Position numbers and translations under genes: made by a program. From positions 18,448,484 through 18,512,483 of the forward strand of contig CM059579.1 in assembly GCA_030386875.1 (NCBI GenBank): a DNA stretch of 64,000 nucleotides. Direction: 5' to 3'. This DNA is from Morinoia aosen. Taxonomy: Eukaryota > Arthropoda > Malacostraca > Amphipoda > Talitridae. The notes below the pieces were generated by a model. The model was not told the DNA's origin. It made no database searches and worked only from the letters and a program-made list of their open reading frames with translations. Below are positions 24,401 to 35,032 of the stretch, in pieces (within the stretch, counting starts at the first letter, position 1; each line of letters opens with the position of its first letter).

Positions 24401-27400
24401 CTATTTTTTTCTGATCGTGCGACTTCGCGCATTGTGTTCTCATTTTTACAACACAACTGCCTTTCAGACATACACCATATGGCGCTGTAACAAACTGAAC
24501 ACGAGAACTCATTATTTCTTGATTGACAATATTAGACACTTGGAAGGAATTTTTCCCGCATCAGACACTCAAGCCCTTAATATTTATTAAAAAGGGTTGA
24601 AATTAAAGAACAGGAGTATTTTAGAAAAGAGTATATTTCGGTAGCACGTAGGATGACAGCAGCAGCTGCGCGTCGCGATATTTACAAGTCATAAAAATTA
24701 ACAAAAAATAGCATCTTGCACACGAAGCGGATATCAACAAAAAAATTTCACGTCTCAGATTGAATGTTAAAAAGTCAATTAGTTCAATTCTTTTATACCG
24801 GAAAAAAAATCTTGGAAATGAACAAGAATTTTGCATAAATTTTGATTTGATAATCAATTTCACTACTGAGCCCGTTGATCAGAAGAACATTAATTCATAA
24901 AAATTCCACGCAGGACTGATTTTGATGAAATAACATCACTTTAACAAACAGTGTTCCGAGTACAACAATTTGGCGAGCTGTCTGATCACAAATGACTCAG
25001 CAGAACATTGACTTCATAAACGATATCGTCACACATCAGAAGCCTCAATGATATATCCATGCTTCACGTTTGTTTATTACTAGAGAGCACCAGAATATTA
25101 TGAACATGTGTAAAGAGGTAGACTGCACCAAATACAGCCCATAAATTGCCCATAAATTTCAAGGAAACTGAAAGAGCGATTTCCTACTACTAAGTCACCG
25201 GATTTTGTATGAGAAATTATTGCCTTTGCCAGACTGTTGACAACGAATTAAACCAACTGAATAGTTCATCAATCAGACAGACCAACTTCACGAACGTTGC
25301 CAATAAATTCTCCATTCAAACAAGCTGTCTCATGGAGCGAATGCGCTTTGCAAAACAGAATGAATCTGAAAGGCTTTTTACACAATGGTAAAAATTGATG
25401 GTAACCGATAGATCACTTCAGCAAAGAGCAACTGGAATGACATTGGGGACAAGTTTTCCGTCAAATCCTACGGTAATTATAGCAAGTGCGATGAGCACCA
25501 TTTTGAGTGTTAAAATTGTGAATTTCACAAACAAAGCGCACCGAAATGCTTAAATGCTCGATGACAGCTTCCAAGGGATATATGCACATGTCTACTTGTA
25601 AATAATTACAAACAGAATTTTTCAGAAATATAATAGGGACGAGATTCAGCATCATTTTTGGTATGAAACGCAGAGCACGAACACTTTCTTGCTTGGCAAA
25701 CTTGACAAATCAGCGCACATTTTTTACTACTAAACAACATATACAGAAAAAGATATGACGAGCAGTTTGAAAACATTACACCTACTAGCTAAGTTGAATT
25801 TCACGGCCAGGTACAGCTCCATTTATTTATTTTTTTTGCATGACACGTAAACAGATTTTGTTGAAGTGGCTAAAACCTATAAGAACAGTGTGCTTCTATT
25901 TTCACTTGCGAGCAAAATAAATACGCAAAATATTAGTCTTAAAGAAGCAACACGACATTTTCGGATATTTCGAGTGCAGAGGCATTGCGCATTCAATAGA
26001 TGAGCCAATATTTACAGCGGTCTTATTTTATGTACATACGAGCTTTCTTATCTCTGTTTGTACGTTGCAACATTCCTGGCACTAATCATGTTCGGCCACG
26101 TCGGGCTGAGCTCGGAACGCGTCCGAGGAGACCGAGCTCGCCGGTCTGGTCTCCACGTCAAAGGCAAATCTCTTCTCCAGAAACTCGGCTTTGAACTTAG
26201 CTAGTGCTTTGTAACACACGAACTAAATTTTTAATCCCATAATTTCAATGACGTTCGTATGAAAGAAAAGTCGTATGATTTCCGGGAATTCAAGTATTAT
26301 TTTTACTTCTTGTAATACCCGCCTAAAAACTAGGAAATAATTACTGATCTTTTGAAACTATCGCGAATAAATTTACCCTCAAAAATGACTTCATATGCAT
26401 ATTATCTCTGCTGAAAGCAATCGCAGGTAACAATTTTCCGAGTAGTTGAATTGTATTTCTCCCATTTTATGTAAACAGAGTAACTGGTATTCATTCTAAT
26501 TACTGCATTTTTAAAATAAAAGAGAAATAATAATCACTGCCACATATTAAAGAATCACTAAAATTTGAATATATGGAATTCCTTAATCCTCATATCGAAA
26601 AAATTACAAATCGTGTATACAATTTGAATAATCAAAAGTGAGATGAAATCTTTCCGATAATCGCAAATTTTTCTCACTATGGCAGAGTTTTCAGAAATGA
26701 ATTAAGTGTATCCGCAATTGTTAGGTCTAGGAAGTAAACAGCAGTCACCAATGAACGCCGAGAAATTAATTCATTTTCATTGAAGCGTGAAGTGTAACAA
26801 TCATTTGCAATTATACCGAAAAGGTTAAAATTTTTCAACATCATCTCGACCTAAGATGCACCTAGAACAGTATTCTTTTAGCCATAATATTCGTACGTTT
26901 GAGAAAAGAAGTATTATATGCAAAGTTTATACTGCAAGCTTTTTCATTATGAATCTTTCACACAGCTTTGGACAGCAAAAATTGAAAGCCTTAGGAGCCA
27001 GATTTTCAAACTATGTAAGCTGACGTATCGATACAGCCGAAAGCTACAGTTTTTCTGTCGATTTGGTGACAGTACGTGTTGCTTTTTCAAGCCAAAATTC
27101 AAAAGCGTGGGCGTTTTGAAGCAAAATTTGAGCACTGAACTCCTGGTAATCTTTCACGTTTTATAAGACATTATGTATATTCAGTTTAAAATCCTATAAA
27201 AAAAAGGTGTAAATTTAAAATTTTGACCAGAAAAATACTTGCCGGTGGCAAATCGACAGAAAAGTACCTGCAGCTAACCGTTCAACTACGGCTTCCTAAA
27301 TTGCTTGAAAATCTGACTCCAAGCTGATGTAAAAGAAACGATCAAACTCGGAAAATTACTATGAAGAAAACATTGACCATTCGGTCACTTCTAAAATGTT

Positions 27401-28139
27401 AAGCACTTTAACAGTATTTTATAACACATGGGTAGTAATCCATTCAAAATTTATCACGAGCGCTGCAGTAATAAGTTAAGTAAATAAATATTCCCCTGAG
27501 AGCCAAAGAAATCAATCAACTACCGCCGAGTGCTTCCAAAGAGGCTATGACAACACATAAGAGTTCAGTATGACTACTTCTCTAAAGCTTGCCAATATAT
27601 TGAATACATCAAAGGTCTCATATCAGAGCTAACTAAAAACATTCATTAAGTAGCGCTTATTAGTGACGATATTATGTAGTATATGGATGTATACAAATGA
27701 TAGTATTCGGTGGCCGCTCTACCCTAACAAGTCCATGATATTTAACTCATACGTCTGTCTGTCACGTGTCTTTGGTGAGAACCGCAAAACAAGGCAAAGT
27801 TCACCTAAAAGCGGAAGTGTTAAATTAATAAAGATACGAAAAAATATAATAGTACTTACAAGAACTCAAACAGGTGAAAAAAGCATTGGAGGGCGCCAAA
27901 CTTTCTGTACATTCTATACAAATGTAACGGATACTGTGCTATTCGTATAATTACACGCACACGTGATTAGTTACAACGTATTGCATGGTCTCATTTATAG
28001 GAGAGCATAAGAAATCTTAGTAGATCAAAATAACAACCTATTGTATAAATAAAAATTCTCATACGTAGGAAATAAAACTTAATATTTTCAAATACGGAAC
28101 TAGTCCTCCGCCTTTCAACAGAAATAATGAAAGTTAGCT
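21481..28139. other. Intergenic or distal 3' flank of bifid, no gene seen
   Basis: AT-rich with scattered short frames on both strands and no recognisable protein, RNA gene or repeat array. A distal part of the bifid 3' UTR could extend into it. Confidence 0.5.
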
Positions 28140-28558
28140 TCCCTTTGATGGAGGGACACAGACGTCAACAGAGGGGCAATTACAGTTCAGTAACACATGA
28201 AGGAACTTTGAAGCACCTCCACAGCCAGAAGTCAAAAGACTCCATGCGGTCGAGAGATTCTTTTTGAAGAATATGAATTTTGACTTTATATACTTGACAA
28301 AAGGCAGTGGAGTCGACAGAAATTTAGGCTAATGAGGAGGTGAAACTCCATTCGTGTTCAGGTTCGAAGTCATTCTCACGATGAGGGAGCCTTTAAATGA
28401 AACGGAATATGAAATTGGAGGGTGCTTAGGAGTATTGCAATGACTGTCACTTGCTAAAGCTCGTCTGTTCCAGCGCTGACGTCGGAATATCCTACTGTGA
28501 GAAGACGACTAAAGCTTTGAGGGCCAAAATTCAAATCTGAAATCCAGGGGGCGTGGCT
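28140..28558 (-). other. Presumptive 3' UTR of bifid (extent unknown)
   Basis: This is the sequence directly downstream of the TGA of the T-box gene on the minus strand. It has no reading frame of note and is slightly less AT-rich than the DNA further left. I did not find an obvious canonical AATAAA on the minus strand close to the stop codon, so the poly(A) site is not placed. The left limit given here is arbitrary; the 3' UTR may continue well to the left, as T-box gene UTRs often do. Confidence 0.4.
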
Positions 28559-29586
28559 TCACTTTTCGGAGATCTTGAGTGAATTGGGAATCTCAGGACG
28601 CCTGTCGAGTCCATTGACCATTTTTTCGATGGATTTTAGATCAGAAGCGATGCTCGCTGCATGGGAATGCCCATGGGAAGCCACGGAGCGGCGCACCACT
28701 TCTTCCAATCGAGATGATGCCTTTGGGCTTACGGCCGAAAAGGCGGAAGAACCACTTAGTTGAGAATCTCCAAATAATGATGATGACAGAGATGAGACGG
28801 AAGATAACGCTGATGACGGCAGTGAAGATGTTAACGATGATGATAGTGATGAAGACAAAGACGATGATAAAGCGGCTGATAAAGAAGAAGTAGATGATGT
28901 TGGTAGATATGGAGTGAATCGAGGTGGTTTAAGCCTCTCGGGTAGAATTGGTAGGGGAGCTGAAGGGGAGGTAGTAGTTGCAGGAGGGGCTGCACTTAAG
29001 GAACTGGAACTTAGTCTGTCAGCAACCGTACTAGACGGAGTACTGGAATTGGGTAAAGTTGTGTTGGAGCCAGCTAGCCCAGCTAAACCTCGATACGCGT
29101 GAGACCCCAGAAGATGATGGTTTGCTAGGAGATTGTGGGCGAGAAGAAGATTGTGAGCTACGGGAAGAGATGATGAAGGAGATAATGGGGAAGATCCGAC
29201 GTGAGGAGGACCAGCAGAGCCGGGCGAGGATCCCAAAAATGGTAAAGTGGAAGGATTAAGACCAGAAGCCGCTGATGCTCCGTGAAGCATTAGACCGGGG
29301 AGTCCAGCCAGCGCCGGCATGCCCGGGTACAGGCCGTGGGGATACAAGTAGGGGAGCAGGTGAGGGGGCTGGAAAGGGGGACCAACAGTGATATTGGGAA
29401 TAGGATCAGATATATTCGAGCCTGCCGACTCTTTCTCGCATGCAACTTTTTTCAAAGCGGCGAGATTTGCTACTTCGTCCATATCAGGTGAATCTAAATT
29501 GCTTTTTCTCTTCATTGTTTCCCGAACGCTGTCCTCTGACGCGTTGTTGTTGGTTTCTTCAACGGATACGTCAGAGTCCATCAATT
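28559..29586 (-). CDS. bi: bifid/optomotor-blind terminal coding exon (C-terminal tail)
   Basis: Minus-strand terminal exon of 1028 bp. The acceptor TTTTTATTCCAG is followed by AA (completing Glu), then LMDSDVSVEE, and the frame runs to a TGA at 28559-28561 after SLKISEK. In order it holds a charged Ser/Asn-rich start with MKRKSN (possible nuclear signal); PNITVGPP followed by a PHLLPYLYPHGLYP block about 65 residues in; Gly/Ala/Leu/Ser-rich sequence; a long serine/leucine low-complexity stretch about 230-270 residues in; and LKSIEKMVNGL 16 residues from the end. Drosophila Omb has closely matching PNISVGPP..LLPYLYPHGLYP and LKSMEKMVNGL segments, which fixes orthology (recalled, not searched). 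The tail is much shorter than that of Drosophila Omb and lacks its polyGln/His runs. Plus-strand ORFs here are shadows. The first ATG (29581) is not a translation start, because the frame continues from the upstream exon. Confidence 0.96.
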
Positions 29587-30530
29587 CTGGAATAAAAAGA
29601 AAAATTACATGTGAAAATTGGAACAGCCAATGTAAAGAAATGTAATCAATTGCAACCTAAACTTACTGTGAAAAAATAAATGGAAGGTAACTAAAATATT
29701 TTTCAAATAATACGCTAATAGCAATGCACTGAATATTTTTAGTAACTCGTTATTGTTTACAATAGTTCAGTAAATGAAAAATAGTCATTTGCTTATTCAA
29801 GATTTTCCCATATCCACAATCCAACAATATGGATGGTTGTAGTTTAAATTTAATTAATTTAAGTGCTAATTTAAAGTCATAAAATAACATTAATGAAAGA
29901 ACGGTAGCGATAAAGAAAAATTTTAGAACCACAAGCACTTGAGCAACATTATGGGTGATAACACACCCAAGTGACGTACATAAAGAAAAATTACAGAAGC
30001 CTATATGTGCTAGAACGGCATCAGGGTGACAATACACCCGAAAGACACACGCTGCTGTCCACTGTGACGCTAATTACTTCAATTAACTGCCAGCATTACA
30101 TTCACCGTAATACAGTCTTAACCTCGAAACTTATGCACGTACGAGGACGACTGCAATCATGTCAAGTCATTTTCAAAAGCTGTGTAAATATTCACCATTT
30201 GTATACAAATTTTACTGCGCTGGTTATATCATTTTCCTAGTTCGCGCATCATTATTTGGGACTGCCTACTAATATTGGAAAATTATCAAAATGGATAGAT
30301 TTTTACGTCAGCTTGAACTTATGGTATTGTTTCTTGTATATATCCTCTTCTAAAGATATTGTGGATACCTCGAATGAAAAGCTAGACTTATTTACATTAG
30401 CTTAAAGATTGCTTTATGTAGTATGTACTCTCATTTAATAAAACTCGAGAGCAACAGAAGTAATTTTATACGTTAATATATAATGTGTTAACACACAAGC
30501 CTACGTTAGATAGAGAATAAATTTACTCAC
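29587..30530 (-). other. Intron between the last two bifid exons
   Basis: GT-AG intron of 944 bp: donor GTGAGTAAAT at its high end, acceptor TTTTTATTCCAG at its low end, phase 1. It is AT-rich with no coding potential. It contains an imperfect 70-bp tandem duplication at 29911-30050 (listed separately). Confidence 0.88.
29911..30050. repeat. 70-bp imperfect tandem duplication in bifid intron
   Basis: TAAAGAAAAATT begins at 29911 and again at 29981. Both copies end with a GGGTGA...CACCC segment (GGGTGATAACACACCC and GGGTGACAATACACCC) that can pair as a small stem. The middle of the copies has diverged strongly. Confidence 0.65.
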
Positions 30531-30733
30531 CGTGAGATGATCCATCGTTGTGATTATCCTCCTCATTGCCCACCACATCCACTCTCTCATCCTCCTCCTC
30601 CTCTTCCTCATCCTTCTCTGAGGAGTCCATGGGTCCGAGGTTGTCAAAGCCCCGGATGTTGGGGAGCGCGATCTGGTGGTCGACTTTCATATCCATGCTG
30701 CCATTGGAGGGGCGGTTAGCGCAGATGCGAGTG
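30531..30733 (-). CDS. bi: bifid/optomotor-blind exon: acidic linker after the T-box
   Basis: Minus-strand exon of 203 bp. The acceptor TTTCTCTCATCTCTCCAG is strong. The first base completes the split codon left by the preceding exon (AA+C, Asn), then TRICANRPSNGS follows. The exon ends one base into a codon at CACG before a GTGAGT donor. That G joins AA of the next exon to give Glu, so the phases agree at both ends. It encodes about 67 residues, including RGFDNLGPMD and then a strongly acidic run (KDEEEEEEDERVDVVGNEED). No fold is recognised; it is a disordered linker between the DNA-binding domain and the tail, at the position where Omb and Tbx2/3 also have poorly conserved, charged sequence. 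Assignment rests on phase, splice sites and location rather than on strong homology. Confidence 0.85.
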
Positions 30734-32370
30734 CTGGAGAGATGAGAGAAACTGAAGTTTCGAGAGAAGATTATTGTCAAATGGGGTTCAGAAAATTCAT
30801 TGGTACATTCATCAATGCTGAAATAAAACAAGCAGCTCAAAATTACTGGAAGTTAATTAATATGTACCCATAAGTATAACTCAACTCGATAATGTAGACC
30901 TCGGAGAAGGCCATGTACCTACTCTCCGCTGTCATTAACCTCGAATATCTTAAAAACGGGTCAGGCCAACTCCTAGGATGCTAATGTAGCTCAAAATTGA
31001 CACACTAGGTTCTGTATTCATGTATTGAGCGATTCACTCGGCGTCTGCGGGCATCCCTGAATGGTCGCTGGTGGGGAGGTAAACACCCCGAGGAAATATT
31101 CCAGCACGACGTTGCGCTCTGCTGTTGACATTCACTTAAGAAACGATTGAGCCAAGCTTATATGAAAGAAGCAATTCCATCAGCCAGTAGACTTAGCACT
31201 TGAGAACGCCTTTGTGACACTGTCACCGGATCGTACGTCGTGAGAGAGCGTAGCGTGGCTCGGCAGCTCTGATGGATGCACTTGCTGCTACCAGTTCTAT
31301 GGTAAATATTGGCTTTTACTCGCTTGAGTGTCGCTGAGCACCATCGCATGCTCAGGAAGCCTTCCATCTTATTAAGATATCCTATGAAATGGCGATGACG
31401 GCGCCTACAAAATGGGGCTACTCAAAAATTACTGACTTTGAATGCGCGATGGCAGAATGATGAATGATTGATTTGTTGTGTAAGGGAACACAGATGCTCT
31501 CACTTCAATAATTTGAGATCATTATGCTTAGCGAGTGCAAAATTAGATAATATTTTGAGTTAATTTAAGCTTTCTAAAAACAACAGAGGTGTTCTTAAGA
31601 GAGGAAGGAAGAAGGCGCTATTTAGTATTAAGTTAAGGGAACGGAAAATTAACGCACAAGCTGTGTCCCCACACCTTGTGCATGAGAATGGTAAAGTCAA
31701 GAGGAATTGACGAAACAAAATACAGGAGCTGAAGAAGAAAGTTATTGGTGATGAAAAAATAATAGCAGCGAACGGATAAAGATGGTCCGTAGCTAAACGA
31801 ATAAAAACTATTCTATTAAAACAAAAAAGAAGCCTACCTAACCTTAAGCGCGGGACCTGCAATCTTCCTCCTGCGTGCGCCAATTTCTACAGATACAATA
31901 GAAGTATCTCCCAAAGGGGATCTAGTGCAAGATTCAGCCTATATACGGGCGGTACAGGCTGGATGGCTGAAATGGACAAAGTTTTTCAACTACAAAATTC
32001 AAATTGTTAAAAAATTTGCCGCATGTTTTATTGAACGAATTTTACTCACAGTTGGAAGACATCTAAACTTAATTCAGGTTTCAACCCAGTTTGCAATTTA
32101 AATTCGATAATGTCCTCCCTATATTCAGGACTGAATTTTTTTTCATTTTTTCCCCACTCAATTAGCCGTAGAACTTAAAGAAGGACAATTTTTCTAACTC
32201 ATATGCAGATAAAGTTATTTCTGCCATTATAAAAATCGTCAAATTTCATGACCGTGATAAATAAATATAAAATCATTAAATCGAAAGTAACTCACCTAAA
32301 GATAATGTTTCAGAATATCAATGAAAAGTATACGAATTTATTATTCTTGCACGTTACAAAACCAACTCAC
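30734..32370 (-). other. bifid intron after the T-box
   Basis: GT-AG intron of 1637 bp (donor GTGAGT, acceptor CTCTCCAG), phase 2. It contains one diverged copy of the ~350 bp interspersed repeat (31545-31923). The remainder, including a moderately GC-balanced part at 31.0-31.4 kb, shows no gene or motif I can support. Confidence 0.85.
31545..31923. repeat. Interspersed ~350 bp retroposon-like element, copy 2 (diverged)
   Basis: This is a diverged copy lying in a bifid intron. It keeps AGAGAGGAAGGAAGAAGGCGC, GAAGAAGAAAGTTATTGGTG, AAGATGGTCCGTA, AAGCCTACCTAACCTTAAGC and a degenerate end CTCCCAAAGGGG. It is flanked by AGTGCAAAATT (31534-31544) and AGTGCAAGATT (31924-31934), an 11-bp direct repeat with one mismatch that fits a decayed target-site duplication. 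Confidence 0.8.
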
Positions 32371-32447
32371 TTCTTTTCTCGTTTGCCAGCGCCCGTGTCT
32401 CTGAAGCCCTTCGCGAAGGGGTTGTAGTCTATCTTGAGCTGCGTGAT
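32371..32447 (-). CDS. bi: T-box exon of bifid/optomotor-blind, end of DNA-binding domain
   Basis: Minus-strand exon of 77 bp. It follows an acceptor ending TTTCCGTCAG and starts in phase 0 with ITQLKID. It ends two bases into a codon (AA) at a GTGAGT donor. It encodes 25 complete codons, [20 protein letters not shown] followed by GKREK, which is the C-terminal end of the T-box and its basic tail. In Omb/Tbx2 this segment contacts DNA and contributes to nuclear localisation (family knowledge). Tyr occurs in KIDYNPF where the Tbx2/Omb proteins I recall have Asn; Brachyury has KIKYNPF, so Tyr is tolerated in the fold. The exon is too short for ORF calling and rests on homology plus splice phase. 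A copy of the same interspersed repeat lies in each flanking intron, in the same orientation. Confidence 0.95.
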
Positions 32448-32736
32448 CTGACGGAAAGAGAAGAGATGCGTCCATTATAATTACAGTTCAGCTAGCGATT
32501 GCTGAAGTGGAATTTCTTGCAAGGCCAGGATCCCCAAGAAACAAAATTTGGATTGAAACAAAATATGACCACCGTGAATTCAAATCCTCCAAGCATGAGC
32601 TTTTCTCAAACTAATTTCTGTAGATGCTGAGTGGTTTTTGAAGTCGAATATTGTTTGATGGAAGTTCATGCTTAGGGTTTTGGATAAAAAAGACCTATCA
32701 GGAAAATTAATTCAACCTCAGCTTTACACATAAGAT

Positions 32737-33101
32737 TAGATTAGATTATAAGTTAGTTTGAGCCTCCCTGACCGCTGCAAAAATAGAGCGTATCGAAGAG
32801 AGGAAGGAGGAAGGCACCATTTAGTATGGAGATAAGAAAATGAGGAATCTATGCAAAAAGGGTATAGAAACAGTAAGATGGGAAAGAAGTTCATGAAATA
32901 AGATAAAAGGTGAAGAAGAAAGTCAGAGGTGCTGAAAAAAAAGGACAGTAGTGAACCGAAAAAAGGTGATCCTTAACATAACAAAAAACATTTTATTTCA
33001 ACAAAAAGAAGGCCTACCTAACTCTCAGCTCGGGCCCTCACATTTTTCCCCTGGGAGCGCTAATTCCCATAGATACAATAGTTGTATCCCCCTGAGGGGT
33101 T
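32737..33101. repeat. Interspersed ~350 bp retroposon-like element, copy 3 with 15-bp TSD
   Basis: Well-preserved copy in a bifid intron. It is bounded by a perfect 15-bp direct repeat CTTTACACATAAGAT at 32722-32736 and 33102-33116, which defines the element ends. One end is the simple motif TAGATTAGATTATAAG. The other is a run of three short hairpins: GGGAgcgctaatTCCC, GATACAAtagTTGTATC and CCCCtgaGGGG. Read on the minus strand, the element would end in a TAATCTAATCTA-type tail, as LINE-mobilised SINEs often do, so the transcription sense may be the minus strand. There is no long ORF; it is probably non-autonomous. Confidence 0.93.
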
Positions 33102-34432
33102 CTTTACACATAAGATGCACCTAATAAAATTATCCTTGTAGTTTTGAGAGGCGTTCAACCTGTACCTCCACCAATTAAATTGCATAAAAACGATTTTGAA
33201 AAACCTAAAGAAGAGAAATACAATGCGCTTGAGCCCATTGTTTATAAACAGTGAAAACATGGACGTCATTCGACTGAATCATTTCAAGCACTCAAACTAG
33301 AAAAAATTTTCAAAATGATTTTGAAAAAACTTCATATAGGTACTGAGGAATTTATCAACAATACTTCACCAATCACTCAAACATCCTCGTTTGAATGAAG
33401 AATGGTAACATTTTTGTCAAATGACAAACCTCAGCGACGTTCAAGATGAACAACTCAGACCAATGAAGTTAAAAAGAATTTGACCAAATTCTCTATCATA
33501 CAGTTTGATAGGAAATGGGACGAATGTTTTGTATATGCAATTACAGCAACAAGTGAACAGCTAAGAAATTAAACAAATTTGAAATCGAGAACTCATTAAA
33601 AATTAAATACATATAAAATTTCGATTCGAAAAAAGGAGGTACATAAATTTCAAAAAGTAAGAAATTTTTAACAAGTAAACAAGGTCATACATTCAGGAAA
33701 GTTTACAGAAATTCCATTGACACTCTGCTAAAATCTCATAAGTTTAAATTCAACAATTAAAATTGTGAAAAATAGCCATTACACCTCATCAGAAGGAGTT
33801 TCAGCCGAGGCTCAGATATTTTGAAGAGGATTTACATCGAATCTAATTCAAGTACATTCACATACCCATTAAGAAACAAAAATGAATACCTAAAATATTG
33901 AATTGATTTAATTCAAAACTTTAATCTGCGTAACGTTTCAATTCCATGAAATATGAATCTCCTCCAAACGCAGGGCTTTGAATTTCATTCACAGGGTGGG
34001 TCAGAAAAAATAACTTGTGACGTCAGGCGGCAGAAAATCTACCATTAATTATATTATTTACGGATCACTGATACGCTCCTCCTTCCAACAAAATAAACTG
34101 TTCAAAAATAGCATAATGAATTAATAAGCCATTAACGTTAACTGAACATCAGAATTGTTTTTTTTTCCTTCCTGTGCAATATTTGTAAGGCCCGGCATAC
34201 GGGCAGCAGCGTAATTCCAGTGAACTGCTCAGTGACACGTGGACCTGCAATATACGTGTCAAGTGTCAGGTGGTGACACGCAGCAGTGACGGCGGTGTCA
34301 ACGTTGTGACTTTCGCAGCCACACTGTGGCACGCGACCGTGACGGCTGGCCGGGGACGTCACTCCGAATATCAATAAAAAGAGGGGAAATAACGGATGCG
34401 ACATCGCTTACACTATGGGAGATAATACTCCT

Positions 34433-34648
34433 GAAATAAAGGGAAGCGAAACCGATGAAGTAAGGAGAAGCCACACCTTTGAAATTAAGGGAACCTACAT
34501 CACCAAAATTTAGAGAGGTGAAACCGACAAAGTTAAGGGAAGCTACACCACCGAAGTGAAGAGAAGTGACCTCATCAAAGTTGGAAGAAGCGACACCAAC
34601 AACGTTGGAAGAAACGACACCGCTGAAATTGAAGAAGACTACGAACTA
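34433..34648. repeat. 24-bp tandem array (9 units), frame-preserving
   Basis: Nine exact-length 24-bp units of the type AAAGTTAAGGGAAGCTACAC plus ACC. A plus-strand frame opens at ATG 34415 (MGDNTP), reads octapeptides such as EIKGSETD, meets one TAG in unit 4 (34511-34513), then stays open in the same frame to TAA at 34670. It lies antisense within a bifid intron. There is no evidence that it is translated. Confidence 0.85.
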
Positions 34649-34678
34649 AAATGGATGAAAACTAAGAGCTAAAATTTC

Positions 34679-34709
34679 GTTATGCCGAAACTTTAAAATT
34701 CGGCATAAC
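34679..34709. repeat. Inverted repeat, 11-bp arms
   Basis: GTTATGCCGAA (34679-34689) and TTCGGCATAAC (34699-34709) are perfect arms with a 9-nt AT-rich loop, just after the 24-bp array. Confidence 0.9.
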
Positions 34710-34809
34710 AGCTCCACCGGATTCACGATAACGCTTTCCCGAGCAATGAACAGTAAAGTTATTTAGAAATTCTAAAGAAAATTTTGAAGCCCATCAAGAA
34801 ATTTACCTA

Positions 34810-35032
34810 ACACTTTGACTGCGACTACTAAATATAAAGTTAAATGCCAAATTCAAAATTAAAGTCAATAGTTGTTAACTATTTTGAAAATACAAAACAT
34901 GAACTGGATCGTGCCTTCATTTAACTTTGATTAAGTATTTTTGAAAATTGATTTTGCGACTACTGGTCGGTCGGCAGCATTATGAAAATTACCTCCGTGT
35001 ACCACCGGTGGCGCACGTCGCAGTCAAAGTGT
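34810..35032. mobile_element. MITE with 16-bp terminal inverted repeats and TA duplication, copy 1
   Basis: A perfect terminal inverted repeat ACACTTTGACTGCGAC (34810-34825) is matched by GTCGCAGTCAAAGTGT (35017-35032). TA lies immediately outside both ends (34808-34809 and 35033-35034). The element is 223 bp with no ORF. TA target duplication and short inverted repeats suggest a Tc1/mariner-type non-autonomous element (inference). Two diverged relatives are present at 46.4 and 58.1 kb. It lies in the bifid T-box intron. Confidence 0.88.

Noticed and set aside
28575-29259. Plus-strand frames opposite the terminal bifid exon
   Set aside because: They are shadows of the real minus-strand coding exon.
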